NCBI RefSeq assembly: GCF_000214355.1
Contig: NC_015577.1
Span: forward strand, 2,471,389 to 2,535,388
DNA length: 64,000 bases
From: Leadbettera azotonutricia ZAS-9
GTDB taxonomy: Bacteria > Spirochaetota > Spirochaetia > Treponematales > Breznakiellaceae
Direction of reading: 5' to 3'
Shown: in pieces, positions 1 through 9,875 of the stretch
Layout: each line of letters begins with the position of its first letter
Position numbering within the stretch: the stretch's first letter is position 1
Made by a program: the position numbers and the translations under genes
The notes under the pieces: model-generated
What the model saw: the letters and a program-made list of their open reading frames with translations, nothing else
Databases searched by the model: none
Told to the model about the DNA's origin: nothing

Positions 1-241
1 CTACACGGAGCTGCTTTTTTCGTCGGTGGCCGCCGGAAAAGACGGCCCGGTTCAGGGTCCTACTGTCCCTTCGCCGGAGAAGCCAAAAGCCGTTACCGGC
101 GAAGTGATTCCCCTTACCAAAGAAGCGCAGGGCTGTGCTTTTGCTTCACGGTGTTCCAGGGCGGACGCCATGTGTTTTAATGAACACCCTGAACTTAAAG
201 AAATAAGCCCTTCTCATCTGTGCCGCTGTTTTAAAGTTTGA
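1..241 (+). CDS. Oligopeptide/dipeptide ABC transporter ATP-binding protein, C-terminal end (5' truncated by window)
   Basis: The reading frame is open from the first bases of the window and ends at 241. It begins YTELLFSSV, which matches the 'HPYT..L..A.P' segment found after the ATPase core in OppD/OppF-type proteins, and it ends with a Cys-containing tail (GCAFASRC and HLCRCF). That tail is characteristic of the oligopeptide/dipeptide transporter C-terminal extension (oligo_HPY domain). The full protein would be a cytoplasmic ATPase energising peptide or nickel uptake. Walker motifs lie outside the window, so the OppD or OppF subtype cannot be assigned. The next gene starts 36 bases downstream on the same strand. 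Confidence 0.8.
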   Translation, partial: YTELLFSSVAAGKDGPVQGPTVPSPEKPKAVTGEVIPLTKEAQGCAFASRCSRADAMCFNEHPELKEISPSHLCRCFKV

Positions 242-277
242 TACAGGGAACTTCCACTGCGGGCCCAAGGAGTAATA

Positions 278-3200
278 ATGCTGCCCTTCCACCCTCTAAT
301 CAACTCCTGGTTCACTGATACCTATGGCAAGCCCACAGCGGTGCAGACCGAGGCGTGGCCCCTCATTGCAAGTGGCGAACATGTGCTTGCTCTTGCGCCC
401 ACAGGGAGCGGGAAAACCCTCACCGGGTTCCTGGCGGCTATCTCCCGTTTTGCAGAAGGCATATACCCCGCAGATAAACTGTCAGTCCTTTATGTGTCGC
501 CCCTCAAGGCTCTGAACGAGGATATACGGCGCAATCTTACCGAGCCCCTTGAGGGGATTAAGACGTATTTTGAAAAAGCAGGGGAGACTTTCCCTGCGGT
601 CAGGGTCGAGACCCGTTCGGGCGATACTCCCCAATCCGAGAGGCGGCGTTTTCTTTTGCGGCCTCCTTCAATCCTGGCCCTCACGCCTGAAAGCCTGGGT
701 ATCCTCCTCCTCAATCCGAAGGGCAGAAATATACTTTCCAATGTCCGCTATGTAATCCTCGACGAGATACATACAGCCATAGGGACCAAGCGGGGCTGTT
801 TCCTCTCATGCCAGATCGACAGGCTTGCCATGAGCGCCGGAGAATTCCAGAGGGTGGGGCTTTCGGCAACGGTTAAGCCTCCCGAAGTAGCAGCGGCATT
901 TGCTGGCGGCCTTAAGGCAGTGAAACCGGGGCGCTATGAGCCGAGGAAAGTTCACATTGTTGCCCCCAAAACAGACAAGCGAATTGATTTCTCGGTCATC
1001 TTCCCTGACGAACCCGAGGTCATTGATGAAACCAAAGCCCAGCGTTACGGAAGGCGCTATACCGCGTTGATTCATTTTCTTATACAAAGGATACGCACAC
1101 ACCGTTCCGACAAGGGAGCTTTTTGCAACGAAGTTTCCCGCGCAGTATTGGTGTTTACCGATTCCAGGCGGAGGGCGGAGCGGATAAGCTTTTTGATAAA
1201 CCAGGATGCGGGAGAAACCCTGGCTTTTACCCATCATGGGAGCCTTTCAAAGGAAGTACGCAGGGCGGTTGAAAAGGGGCTTACAGAAGGGACTATTCCC
1301 TGCGTTGTTGCCACAGGCTCCCTGGAGTTGGGCATAGATATAGGAAATGTGGATGAGGTGATTTTGGCAGGCAGCCCGGGCGCGTCATCCACTGCATTGC
1401 AGCGCATTGGAAGGTCCGGTCACGGTGTGGGTATGACCAGCAAGGGCTGCCTCATTCCCTTTCATGGGTTGGATCTGCTCCAGGCAGCCGCGATTAGCGG
1501 GGCTGTAGAGGAGCGGGAACTTGAAGATACCAAAAGCATTGAAAACCCCCTGGATCTTCTGGCCCAGATCATACTTTCTTTATGCACTGAAAAAGACTGG
1601 AACGAGGATGAATTGTACGATCTCCTCCGTGGTTTTTATGTGTACCGCAGCCTTTCCCGATCCAGCTATGACAGTGTAGTAAAAATGCTTACCGGGGCTT
1701 ATGAGGAAACCCGTTTAAGGGAATTGAAGCGGCGTATCTTCCGTGATGATGAAACCGGAATGCTTGCTGCTGCCCCAGGCGCCCTGCTCCTGCTCTACTC
1801 TTCCGGCGGTGTTATTGCAAGCAGGGGCTATTATTCATTAAGGCTTGCCCCAGGGACTGAAGGGGCCGGCACGAAAATCGGCGAACTGGATGAGGAATTT
1901 GTCTGGGAACGGCGGCTGGGCGATGTATTTGACTTCGGCAATTCGTCCTGGAAGATAACCGCCATTGGAGCGGAAGCAGTCGAAGCCGTTCCCCTGCCCC
2001 ACGGCGCCGATTATGCCCCCTTCTGGAAAGCCGATTCAGTCTACCGCAGTCCTGTGCTGGCTCGGCGTTCTATGGAAATTCTTGAACAGCGCAATTCCGG
2101 GCCTTTAGAGGATATTTCAGGCTTTTCCCGGGAAGCCATGGACGGGCTTGATAATTTCCTTGCCAGCCAAAAATCCTTCCAGGGGAAGATCCCGCTGCCG
2201 GGGCCCAATTTCTTCCCCATAGAAATCATTGATGATCCTACAGGAAGGGGTGATGCCTATTCCGTTATCCTCCATACCTTCAGGGGCGGGGCAATCAACT
2301 ATCCCCTCTCCATGGCATTGGCCAGGGAACTGGAAGCCGAATTCACGGTAAGGGTAGAAGCCGTGCCTGACGACAACGCCATACTCTTAAGGCTGCCCAG
2401 ATCCATAGGGGGCGATCCCGGAGCTATCACTGCAGAAGCCTTGAAGCGGCTCTGCCGGGGCGAGGCAGGCGAAAAACGTTTTATGGAACGCCTTGAGTCC
2501 TCCGGTGTTTTCGGCGCGGCATTCAGGGAAGCAGCTGAACGTTCTCTCCTCCTCCCCCGCTCCCCATTCGGAAAACGCATACCCCTCTGGGTAATACGGC
2601 AAAGATCCAAGCGCCTCTTTGACGCGGTTTCCTCTTACCGGGATTTTCCCGCTGCCGCTGAAGCCTGGCGGGTCTGCCTTAACGAACAATTTGATATGAA
2701 TGGTTTTAGATCCTTTCTCGAAGACATAAAGACTAATACTATTACTGTTGATTGTTTCAGGACCCGCCAGCCAAGCCCCTTTTCCCGGGAGCTTGCCTGG
2801 GCAGAGACCAATACCCTCATGTACGAATATGATGAACGGCCCGATCTTATGGGGCCACCGTCAGGGAATAAAAACGCTGCCGGACCCTCCCTTTCGGATC
2901 AGGTTATTACAGAAGCCATGGGAAACGCGTCTCTGCGCCCTCCCCTCGCCTCTGGTATAGTCAAGAACTTTTCGGCCAGGCTGAAACGCGAACTGCCCGG
3001 CTGGGCTCCCGATGATGCCCTCACCCTCTGCGAATGGGTTAAAGAGCGGGTGGCGATTCCCTCAAATAATAACAACGAAGAATGGGAAGCGTTGCTGGGC
3101 TTGATTCCCCCTGAATTGAAAGAAGAATGGAAAAATGATCCTACCCTTGGAGGGCGCCTTGTTTTAAAAAAGAAGGCGGACATTTCCCTTATAGTCCATC

Positions 3201-3835
3201 GTGAATGGGAAAAACGCCTGGAGAAAAACCCATTCCCGGGGCTTGGGCAGTGGCTTCGCTATGAAGGCCCTCTGCCCCTAGCACGAATCAGCGAAGTTTT
3301 CGGCCTCTCCCAAAAAAAAGCAGAAGAAGCGGCGCTGGCACTGGAAGAGGCCGGAGAGCTTGCGCAGGGTGTTACTGTCATTGGGGAAACCACAGCCCCC
3401 TCCTGCTTTGCCGGTTCTGCCTTGATCTGCGACAGGGAAAACCTCGAACTTCTTCTGCGTTTATCACGAAGGAAGCGGCGGCCTGAAATAAAGGAAAGGG
3501 CAGCCCCCCTGCTTGTGCCTTTCCTTGCCCTGCGGCAGGGACTGCTGTCACATTCAGAAAAAACACCACCCTGGGAGAAACTTTCAGGATTTATTCTGGC
3601 TGCCAAATTATGGGAAACTGAAATCTTCCCTGCACGGGCAAAAACATACCGGGGTGAAATACTGGATCAGGAAATCAGGGACGGGAGGCTTTGTGGTACG
3701 GAGGAGGCAAAGAAAAAGTCGGTTTCTGCGAACCCCGGGATTTGGATCTTGCGCAAATTAACACTAATACTGATGATTTCGCAGAAATACTGCCCAGGGA
3801 TTTTTTCAATATTCCCCGAAGTTTCTGGGAAATAA
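278..3835 (+). CDS. lhr: Lhr-type large ATP-dependent helicase, N-terminal part (gene interrupted by frameshift)
   Basis: This is the helicase core of a large helicase-related (Lhr) protein, a DNA repair-associated superfamily 2 helicase. The start ATG follows an AAGGAG ribosome-binding site. Visible motifs are Walker A APTGSGKT (about residue 40), the DEIH box in LDEIHTAIG (about 162), GLSATV (about 194), and the C-terminal helicase domain with VATGSLELGIDIG and QRIGRSGH. The Lhr-core regions follow. The frame runs into unrelated residues after about residue 1137 and stops at 3835. The correct continuation is found in the -1 frame from about 3691. Restoring one base near 3690 gives a protein of about 1483 residues, close to the usual length of about 1500 for bacterial Lhr. 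The gene is therefore a single frameshifted lhr, not two genes. Confidence 0.85.
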   Translation: MLPFHPLINSWFTDTYGKPTAVQTEAWPLIASGEHVLALAPTGSGKTLTGFLAAISRFAEGIYPADKLSVLYVSPLKALNEDIRRNLTEPLEGIKTYFEKAGETFPAVRVETRSGDTPQSERRRFLLRPPSILALTPESLGILLLNPKGRNILSNVRYVILDEIHTAIGTKRGCFLSCQIDRLAMSAGEFQRVGLSATVKPPEVAAAFAGGLKAVKPGRYEPRKVHIVAPKTDKRIDFSVIFPDEPEVIDETKAQRYGRRYTALIHFLIQRIRTHRSDKGAFCNEVSRAVLVFTDSRRRAERISFLINQDAGETLAFTHHGSLSKEVRRAVEKGLTEGTIPCVVATGSLELGIDIGNVDEVILAGSPGASSTALQRIGRSGHGVGMTSKGCLIPFHGLDLLQAAAISGAVEERELEDTKSIENPLDLLAQIILSLCTEKDWNEDELYDLLRGFYVYRSLSRSSYDSVVKMLTGAYEETRLRELKRRIFRDDETGMLAAAPGALLLLYSSGGVIASRGYYSLRLAPGTEGAGTKIGELDEEFVWERRLGDVFDFGNSSWKITAIGAEAVEAVPLPHGADYAPFWKADSVYRSPVLARRSMEILEQRNSGPLEDISGFSREAMDGLDNFLASQKSFQGKIPLPGPNFFPIEIIDDPTGRGDAYSVILHTFRGGAINYPLSMALARELEAEFTVRVEAVPDDNAILLRLPRSIGGDPGAITAEALKRLCRGEAGEKRFMERLESSGVFGAAFREAAERSLLLPRSPFGKRIPLWVIRQRSKRLFDAVSSYRDFPAAAEAWRVCLNEQFDMNGFRSFLEDIKTNTITVDCFRTRQPSPFSRELAWAETNTLMYEYDERPDLMGPPSGNKNAAGPSLSDQVITEAMGNASLRPPLASGIVKNFSARLKRELPGWAPDDALTLCEWVKERVAIPSNNNNEEWEALLGLIPPELKEEWKNDPTLGGRLVLKKKADISLIVHREWEKRLEKNPFPGLGQWLRYEGPLPLARISEVFGLSQKKAEEAALALEEAGELAQGVTVIGETTAPSCFAGSALICDRENLELLLRLSRRKRRPEIKERAAPLLVPFLALRQGLLSHSEKTPPWEKLSGFILAAKLWETEIFPARAKTYRGEILDQEIRDGRLCGTEEAKKKSVSANPGIWILRKLTLILMISQKYCPGIFSIFPEVSGK

Positions 3836-4728
3836 AGAATGCCTCCGGCCTCAACATGGAGGCTTGCGCCGAAGCCCTTTGGAAATCGGTGTGGAAAGGC
3901 TGCCTCTCCTCTGATTCATGGGAACCCCTGCGCAGGGCTTTAGCCCAGGGTTTTGCTTCAGCCCAAACCGGGGAAGAAGCCCCTGCTTTGGAAACTTATC
4001 CCCGGGGCATGCGCCGTATTCCCAGGGCGCTGAGGGAAAGGTGGCGTTCAGGGCCGCCGGTACTGGGAAGCTGGTTTTCCCTTGCAGAAGACGAGGGCCC
4101 CTCCCCCGAAGAATTTGATCCCCTTGAAGAAGATGAGCTTAACAAGGACAGGGTGAGGATACTCCTGGGCCGCTGGGGCGTGCTTTCGAGGCCCCTCCTT
4201 GAAAGGGAAGCGCCCTGTTTCTCCTGGTCCCGCCTTCTTCCCAGCATACGGCGCATGGAGCTTGCGGGGGAGCTTACAGCAGGCCGCTTTTTTGCAGGCA
4301 TCAATTCGCTGCAATTCGCTTCCCCTGCAATTGGGCAGGAACTGGAAAAAGCCGAAACCTTAAAGGATATCTATTGGATGAACGCCGCAGATCCTGCAAG
4401 CCCCGCAGGCCTGGCGGTTTCCGGGATCGAAGCCGGCGGGAACCTTCCCTCACGCATAGCATCCTCAAGGCTCTGCTACAGGGGTTCGGAGCTTTTGGCA
4501 GTATCAAACCGGGGGGGCAAGGATATCAAAATATGTATACCCCCCGATGATCCCAGTCTGCCAGAAGTCTTGGAATTCGCCAGGATCTCCAGAACCAGGG
4601 CTATAAGCCCTGAAACCAAGATTATCATTGAAAAAATCAATGGAAAAAACGCGGCTTCCGGCGATTATGGGGCTTTGCTAAAAGAAATGGGCTTCGTTTC
4701 CGACCGGGGGCGCCTCATTCTCTGGTAA
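3691..4728 (+). CDS. lhr: Lhr-type helicase, C-terminal part (out of frame with the N-terminal part)
   Basis: This frame carries the C-terminal domain of the Lhr helicase encoded upstream. It opens with WYGGGKEKVGF, which matches the Trp/Gly-rich start of the Lhr C-terminal region that normally follows a '.GRL.W.G' segment. In the upstream frame the sequence reads EIRDGRL just before the shift. Joining GRL to WYGGG needs one extra base in the run GGCTTTG at about 3688-3693, so a missing T is the simplest explanation. The first codon listed is TTG and has no ribosome-binding site, which argues against independent translation. The end contains the usual LLKEMGF..DRGRLILW type terminus. Confidence 0.75.
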   Translation: MWYGGGKEKVGFCEPRDLDLAQINTNTDDFAEILPRDFFNIPRSFWEIKNASGLNMEACAEALWKSVWKGCLSSDSWEPLRRALAQGFASAQTGEEAPALETYPRGMRRIPRALRERWRSGPPVLGSWFSLAEDEGPSPEEFDPLEEDELNKDRVRILLGRWGVLSRPLLEREAPCFSWSRLLPSIRRMELAGELTAGRFFAGINSLQFASPAIGQELEKAETLKDIYWMNAADPASPAGLAVSGIEAGGNLPSRIASSRLCYRGSELLAVSNRGGKDIKICIPPDDPSLPEVLEFARISRTRAISPETKIIIEKINGKNAASGDYGALLKEMGFVSDRGRLILW

Positions 4729-4777
4729 AGGGTCCGGCTAAAATGCCGATAATTTAGAAAAGCCGGGGGTTAGCAGG

Positions 4778-5398
4778 GTGGAGGATATTCAAAACTCAGT
4801 TTTACGATCCATGGCGGATTATATGGAACACCCCGGGGGCATCACCAATGGCCACCTCGGAAGAACCCGCAGGTACATAGAGCTCCTCCTCGAAATGCTC
4901 GAAAGCGCCGGTTATTATAATGAGGAAATCAGCACCTGGAACCGCGAATATTTTCTCCGCTCTTCGCTGCTCCATGACCTTGGCAAATTTTTTATCCCCG
5001 ACAGCATTCTCTTAAAACCCGGGAAGCTCACAGAAGATGAATTTGAAGAGATGAAAACCCACACCCTCTCTGGCCTTCGTATGATAGAAAAAATGGAGAC
5101 CTCCGCAGCTGACCTTTTTCTGCAATATGCCAAGATTTTCATAGGAACCCACCATGAATGGTGGGATGGTTCAGGCTACCCCTACGGCCTCAAGGGCAGG
5201 GAAATACCCCTCCAGGGCCGCCTCATGGCAATCGTGGATGTATATGACGCCCTCATTTCGGAACGCCCTTACAAGAAGGCCTACTCCCACAAGGAAGCTG
5301 TCCGCATTATTGCCGAGGGCAGGGACACCCACTTTGATCCGGTACTGGTGGATCTTTTTATGTCAGGCCAGCAGCGCTTCGAGAGTTACGCAGCCTAA
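4778..5398 (+). CDS. HD-GYP domain protein, putative cyclic-di-GMP phosphodiesterase
   Basis: This 206-residue protein consists almost entirely of an HD-GYP domain. It has LLHDLGK (HD pair), the helix with MKTHTLSG, HHEWWDGSGYP (the GYP signature), and IVDVYDAL. These are the metal-binding and signature residues of the family that hydrolyses cyclic-di-GMP. No sensory or receiver domain is attached, so it is either stand-alone or partnered in trans. The start is a GTG at 4778 behind a weak purine-rich stretch; an in-frame ATG at 4811 is an alternative. It lies 49 bases after the Lhr gene and converges with the ABC permease gene, one base separating the two stop codons. Confidence 0.85.
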   Translation: MEDIQNSVLRSMADYMEHPGGITNGHLGRTRRYIELLLEMLESAGYYNEEISTWNREYFLRSSLLHDLGKFFIPDSILLKPGKLTEDEFEEMKTHTLSGLRMIEKMETSAADLFLQYAKIFIGTHHEWWDGSGYPYGLKGREIPLQGRLMAIVDVYDALISERPYKKAYSHKEAVRIIAEGRDTHFDPVLVDLFMSGQQRFESYAA

Positions 5399-5399
5399 A

Positions 5400-6662
5400 T
5401 TAATACTTCCGCATAATTTCAATAGGCTTTAATTTCCCCGCTCTCCGCGCAGGTATCCATGACGCCAGCACTGAACTCAAAACAGTAAAAAGCCCGATAA
5501 GAAAAACCGAAGCCCTGTCTATGATGATGGGAATTTTTTCAAGATAATAACCGGAATCCAAAATCTTCACCGGCTCTCCGTTAATGAATCTTGAGAAAAA
5601 GCTCAAGAATGATTCAAGCCCCCTCACGAGCTCATTGACCGAGGCTCCTATAAGAAGGCCGGCGGCAATTCCTATAACAGAACCCGCGAGGCCCGTAAGG
5701 AAAGCACCCCAAAGGAATATGCCGCTGGTAAAACCAGGATTTGCCCCGGAAGCTTTGAGAACCGCAATGTCCCGCTGCCTTTCTATGGCAAGCATTGACG
5801 TAGCCGATGACACATTTACTGCTGCTACCATTACAATTAACGCCATGATAAAGAGAAGAAGCTGCCGTGTGGATTCGTAGGAACTGTATTGGGAACGCTG
5901 AAGCTGTTTCCAGGTATAGATGCCGTAGCCTGATCCAAGGGTTCGGCTTAAAAGCGCGGCCATAGAGTCAGCGCCATTATAGGGATCGTCGATTTTAAGC
6001 ATAAGGTAAGAAGCCGAAGTATCCGGGAGTATGCGCTGCCCTGCCTCGGTATTCATGACGCACCAAAGAGAATCAAGGTCGCGGTAGCCGGAGGAAATAA
6101 TGCCCCTCACCGTAAAGACCGTAACCCTGGGCATGTTCCTCCCGTCAGCTGTAACCCTGATGGTCATAATCCGCACAGTGCTCCCGGCCTCGGCGCCTAT
6201 GGATTTTGCAAGCTCCTCCCCCAAAAGCACATCCTTGTCGTCAGAAATGCGGCTCTCCCCGGAAATGGTTTCCAAATACTTTTGGCTTCCCTCGTCTTCC
6301 CAAAAAGAATTATCCACTGCCCTGATGGTAGCGCCCCGGGAACCCTTGTTCCCCACCAGCACCCCGAGCCCGTGCTTCTCCGCCCAGGCGCCCTTGATGC
6401 CTGCAGTGTTTTTTATCAGGCTTGAAGGCTCTTCAGGATCCAAAGGGTGGGCGTAATTGTAAATCTGCAAATGCCCTGTCCCAAGTTCTATATAACGGTC
6501 AGTTATGCCCCGTATCATGCCGTCAGCCACGATGAGGGTTACAACAATGGGGATAAGGCTTAAGGCTATACCCCCTGCAGCCCCCCTAAGGTAACGGCCC
6601 CCTTCCCGGGCCCTGCCCAGGAGATAGCGGAGGGCAATAAAAAAAGCAGCCCCGGCTTTCAC
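5400..6662 (-). CDS. ABC transporter permease, LolC/LolE (MacB/FtsX) type
   Basis: This 420-residue inner-membrane protein has the LolC/E layout. There is one N-terminal membrane segment (about residues 28-48), a large extracytoplasmic domain, and three C-terminal segments (about 270-295, 315-340 and 378-400) ending in ASWIPARRAGKLKPIEIMRKY. The family extracts lipoproteins or other substrates from the inner membrane together with a LolD-type ATPase. The start is GTG, placed directly after the TAA of the ATPase gene, with GGAGG inside the end of that gene, so translation is probably coupled. It is the last gene of a minus-strand chain. Substrate is inferred from family and gene arrangement only. 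Confidence 0.8.
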   Translation of the reverse strand: MKAGAAFFIALRYLLGRAREGGRYLRGAAGGIALSLIPIVVTLIVADGMIRGITDRYIELGTGHLQIYNYAHPLDPEEPSSLIKNTAGIKGAWAEKHGLGVLVGNKGSRGATIRAVDNSFWEDEGSQKYLETISGESRISDDKDVLLGEELAKSIGAEAGSTVRIMTIRVTADGRNMPRVTVFTVRGIISSGYRDLDSLWCVMNTEAGQRILPDTSASYLMLKIDDPYNGADSMAALLSRTLGSGYGIYTWKQLQRSQYSSYESTRQLLLFIMALIVMVAAVNVSSATSMLAIERQRDIAVLKASGANPGFTSGIFLWGAFLTGLAGSVIGIAAGLLIGASVNELVRGLESFLSFFSRFINGEPVKILDSGYYLEKIPIIIDRASVFLIGLFTVLSSVLASWIPARRAGKLKPIEIMRKY

Positions 6663-7367
6663 TTAAGCCTGCCCTCCATTAAGCGAAAGCCTGCCGTTTT
6701 CCAGAGTATAACGCACCATAGCCCGACGGGCCACTGTTTCATCATGGGTTACCACGATGAGGGTCTTGCCCCATTTTTCCGCCCCGGCGTAAAGGAGTTC
6801 CGCAACCATGGCGCTGTTCTGGGGATCAAGGTTTCCGGTGGGCTCGTCAGCAAGGATCATGTCGGGATCGTTTATCATAGCCCTGGCAGCCGCCACCCGC
6901 TGGCGTTCCCCCCCAGAAAGCTGGGAAGGGTAATGACCTGCCCTGTCGCTCAAGTTCACATCGGAGAGAAGAGCTTTTGCCTTTTCAATGGCGGCCTTTT
7001 TCTTCATCCCCGCCATATACGCAGGGAGCATCACATTCTCCAGGGCTGTAAAATCTTTTAAAAGATAATGAAACTGAAATATAAAACCAATGCTCTTCTG
7101 CCTGTAGGAAGAAAGGCCGCTTTCGGAAAGGCCTGAAATGTCTTTCCCCGAAACATATACATGGCCTTCGTCGGAACGATCCAGGCCCCCTATAATATTG
7201 AGGAAGGTGCTTTTCCCGCTGCCGCTCTGGCCCGTAACCGCCACAGAGCTTCCCTGCCCGGCTTCGAAATCTATGCCTTTCAGGATATGCAGGGTTTCCG
7301 CACCGGAAATAAAATTCTTGGAGAGACCTTCGACACGGACTACTGTCTTGTCCCAATTGCTATTCAT
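6663..7367 (-). CDS. lolD: ABC transporter ATP-binding protein, LolD-like
   Basis: This 234-residue ATPase has Walker A GQSGSGKS, a Q-loop ([12 protein letters not shown]), the signature LSGGERQR, Walker [13 protein letters not shown], and the H-loop VVTHDE. This is the MacB/LolD subfamily. I place the start at ATG 7367, not at an upstream alternative, because [17 protein letters not shown] gives the normal LolD N-terminus. That ATG also overlaps the stop codon of the preceding permease gene by eight bases. It sits between two LolC/E-type permeases, so the three genes probably make one exporter that moves lipoproteins from the inner membrane. Confidence 0.85.
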   Translation of the reverse strand: MNSNWDKTVVRVEGLSKNFISGAETLHILKGIDFEAGQGSSVAVTGQSGSGKSTFLNIIGGLDRSDEGHVYVSGKDISGLSESGLSSYRQKSIGFIFQFHYLLKDFTALENVMLPAYMAGMKKKAAIEKAKALLSDVNLSDRAGHYPSQLSGGERQRVAAARAMINDPDMILADEPTGNLDPQNSAMVAELLYAGAEKWGKTLIVVTHDETVARRAMVRYTLENGRLSLNGGQA

Positions 7368-8700
7368 AACGCAAAACCTCCGCAGGCCTTGTACGGGATG
7401 CCTTAAGGGACGCAAACCACGCCGCCACAAGGGCCGATAAAAACCCGAAAAAGAAAATCAGGATCACCTCGTGGGGTACGATCCTTGAGGGTATTTCCTT
7501 GATATAAAAAACCTGGGGCGAAAAAACAGAGAATTCCCCTGACCCGGACGGATCATTTCCTAAAAGTGAAGCTATGCCATTGGCGGCGCCTATAAAAAGA
7601 TTCACCAGGGTTTCAAGAAAGGTGAAAAAGGCCGGAATATGGAAAGCTACAAAAAGGCCGAGAACAAGGCCAAGCCCCGCCCCCGCAAAGCCGATGATGA
7701 GGCCGTCCCACACAAAAATGAGCCGCACTGCAAGTTCCGAAGCGCCCAATGCCCGGAGCAGCCCTATCTCCTCGCGCTTCTCGAGTACAGTACGCCGCTG
7801 GGCCTGGAATATATTGAGACCCACCACGATAAAGATGAGACCTACCAGAATAAACATCATGAGCTTTTCTGTCCTTAAAGCGCCAAAAAAAGCACGGTTA
7901 TAATCACGCCAGGAAACTACAACAGGAATTTCTTCGCCACCCCAGGGAGTAGTCCTTTCAAGAAGCCCATTAATGGAATCCATGCTTCGCCTGTCCTGCC
8001 AGCGGTCCTTGAGCTTTATCTCCAGTATGGGCTTGTTTCCCTCGGGGGCTAATTCGGCGGCCTTGTCTATATTGATATAAGCCCAGCCCAAATCGTATTC
8101 ATAATAACCGCAGCGGAATATCCCCGTTACAGTATACTGAAGGCTTCCGCCTTCTTCATCGCTGAAAGACGAGAAGCCGCCGGAAATTGAAAGGATGGTA
8201 ACCTGATCCCCGGCCTTGACAGAAAGATACCGCGCAAGCTCAGCTCCCAGAACTATGCCATTGGGATAATCAAGATCAAAATAGCCATCCTCGATTTCCA
8301 GTTTTGCTGCCAGGGTTAAATCATTTTCAAGGGCATCAGGGGGAAGCCCCCTCAGCACCGCGCCCCGGGAGCTTGCAAGCCTCCCGCGCATAAGCACATT
8401 GGTTTCCCTAAAGGGAACCGCGGAAAGCACCCCAGGCAAGGCCCTGATGCGATTCTGCAGATCTTCGCCTGCTTCAGCTGCGGGAAAATTCTCTACCCTC
8501 AGATGGCCCGAAGAAATCTCGAGTATACTCTCGATAAAACCCATCTGAAAGCCGTTCATCACCGCAATAATCACGATGAGGGCAAGCACACCTGTTGCTA
8601 TGCCAAGAACAGAAAAAACAGTTGCAGGCGAATTGCGCCTCCCCCTTGAGACATAGCGGGCAGCAATAAAGCCTATCCAGGACGCGGCTTTGATATTCAT
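7360..8700 (-). CDS. ABC transporter permease, LolC/LolE type
   Basis: This 446-residue permease is similar in layout to the gene at 5400-6662. It has an N-terminal membrane segment (GIATGVLALIVIIAVMNGF, about residues 32-50), a periplasmic domain, and three C-terminal membrane segments. It ends with the [13 protein letters not shown] tail typical of LolC/E. The start ATG overlaps the stop of the upstream gene in an ATGA arrangement. It is the first of three lolC/D/E-like genes, and two non-identical permeases suggest a heterodimer. Function in lipoprotein sorting is inferred from the family; the window is rich in predicted lipoproteins that would need it. Confidence 0.8.
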   Translation of the reverse strand: MNIKAASWIGFIAARYVSRGRRNSPATVFSVLGIATGVLALIVIIAVMNGFQMGFIESILEISSGHLRVENFPAAEAGEDLQNRIRALPGVLSAVPFRETNVLMRGRLASSRGAVLRGLPPDALENDLTLAAKLEIEDGYFDLDYPNGIVLGAELARYLSVKAGDQVTILSISGGFSSFSDEEGGSLQYTVTGIFRCGYYEYDLGWAYINIDKAAELAPEGNKPILEIKLKDRWQDRRSMDSINGLLERTTPWGGEEIPVVVSWRDYNRAFFGALRTEKLMMFILVGLIFIVVGLNIFQAQRRTVLEKREEIGLLRALGASELAVRLIFVWDGLIIGFAGAGLGLVLGLFVAFHIPAFFTFLETLVNLFIGAANGIASLLGNDPSGSGEFSVFSPQVFYIKEIPSRIVPHEVILIFFFGFLSALVAAWFASLKASRTRPAEVLRYE

Positions 8701-9875
8701 TTTTTTGCCTGGGGACGAACCCGCTCTTCGCTTATTTTCCGCCCGTCTTCCCAGACAGCCCGCAGTATTACTGAGCCGTTCATGTAAAGCTCCTCAACTT
8801 CCCGATTCCCCTGGGAACGCACTGTCCGTTCCAGGGTTTCGCCGCGATAGTCCTTTTCCATGATCCGGTTCCCTTCGGAATCATATTCATATTGGGTGGT
8901 TCTTTCGTCATCCCCTGATTTCCAGAACACTGAATCGAGCCTGTCCCCTGTCCAGGTGTTTTTGATTTCCCCGATTAATTCTCCCTCTTCGTCCCTTCGG
9001 GTTTCGCTGAGTATCCTGCCCCGGTCATCGGTGGTATATGATACTTTCGTCCCCGCAGTAATAAGTATGTCGTTGAAGAATTCGCTGCTGTAGGCAAATC
9101 CCGGATTCACAAACTCTACACCCTTGGAAAAACCCGGACTGATGCCCGGAAACCCGATCTTTGCTTTTTCACCCTCCGCAATATCTGAATGGTATACCCG
9201 CTCTATAGCCCTGAGCGAATGGGATCGGGTATAGCGGTAATAATCGGTTGTCAGGAGAACAAGCTCAGGAGCAGCGGGCTCGGGCGCAGCGTTCAGACCA
9301 GGGCTCGCTTCACCTTCTGCCAATAGCGGTTCATTTTCAGGCGGGACCTCTCCGGCCTCTTCAACCTGAACCTCCTCTTTTTTAAGCCATGTTTCTGCCC
9401 TTATTAAAGTTCCCTGACTGTAAAAGAACCGGAAAATTGATTCGGTGCCGTCAGCCAGAAACTGGTGCTCTTCGGTAATAAAACGATCCTTGTCGAATAG
9501 TTCGATAAAACCTGTTCTGGCTTCCCCTTCCTCCGCAACCGAGGCATTGAGTCTGGTTATCCCTTTTTCGTCCCTGAAAATCCACTGCTGCTTCAACAGT
9601 TCCCCTTTTTCATAGAGGCGCCTGTTTTCTATGGAAAACTCGTCACTGTAATAAGAAAGAAGCAGACTTGGGGCTTCAGGGCTTTTCCGTATTTCAAGGC
9701 TGTATTCGTTCCGTAATGCGGCGAAAGCCGAGGGGATCAATTCTATAGCCAGGCCCGAAGCATTGGAACGATACCATAGAGACTGTTCCTGGGCGGCGAG
9801 AATATTTCCCAGTGCAAGGAGACAAACAATAATAATGAGCCGGGGCTTAGACAAGGCCGGAAAATTCTTCAGCAT
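8697..9875 (-). CDS. Secreted protein with YD/MORN-like text repeats, function unknown
   Basis: The 392-residue product begins MLKNFPALSK followed by a hydrophobic segment ending LAAQ, a good signal peptide, so it is exported. The C-terminal part has short repeated units such as YDSEGNRIMEKDY, ELYMNGSVILRA and WEDGRKISEERV. These resemble the 'Y.n.G.l' units of MORN/YwqK or YD-repeat proteins. A middle segment is rich in Glu, Pro and Ala. I choose ATG 9875 because it places the signal peptide at the terminus; a start 15 bases upstream is possible. It overlaps the end of ftsY by about 29 bases and the lolC-like start by four. I do not recognise a specific function. Confidence 0.7.
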   Translation of the reverse strand: MLKNFPALSKPRLIIIVCLLALGNILAAQEQSLWYRSNASGLAIELIPSAFAALRNEYSLEIRKSPEAPSLLLSYYSDEFSIENRRLYEKGELLKQQWIFRDEKGITRLNASVAEEGEARTGFIELFDKDRFITEEHQFLADGTESIFRFFYSQGTLIRAETWLKKEEVQVEEAGEVPPENEPLLAEGEASPGLNAAPEPAAPELVLLTTDYYRYTRSHSLRAIERVYHSDIAEGEKAKIGFPGISPGFSKGVEFVNPGFAYSSEFFNDILITAGTKVSYTTDDRGRILSETRRDEEGELIGEIKNTWTGDRLDSVFWKSGDDERTTQYEYDSEGNRIMEKDYRGETLERTVRSQGNREVEELYMNGSVILRAVWEDGRKISEERVRPQAKK

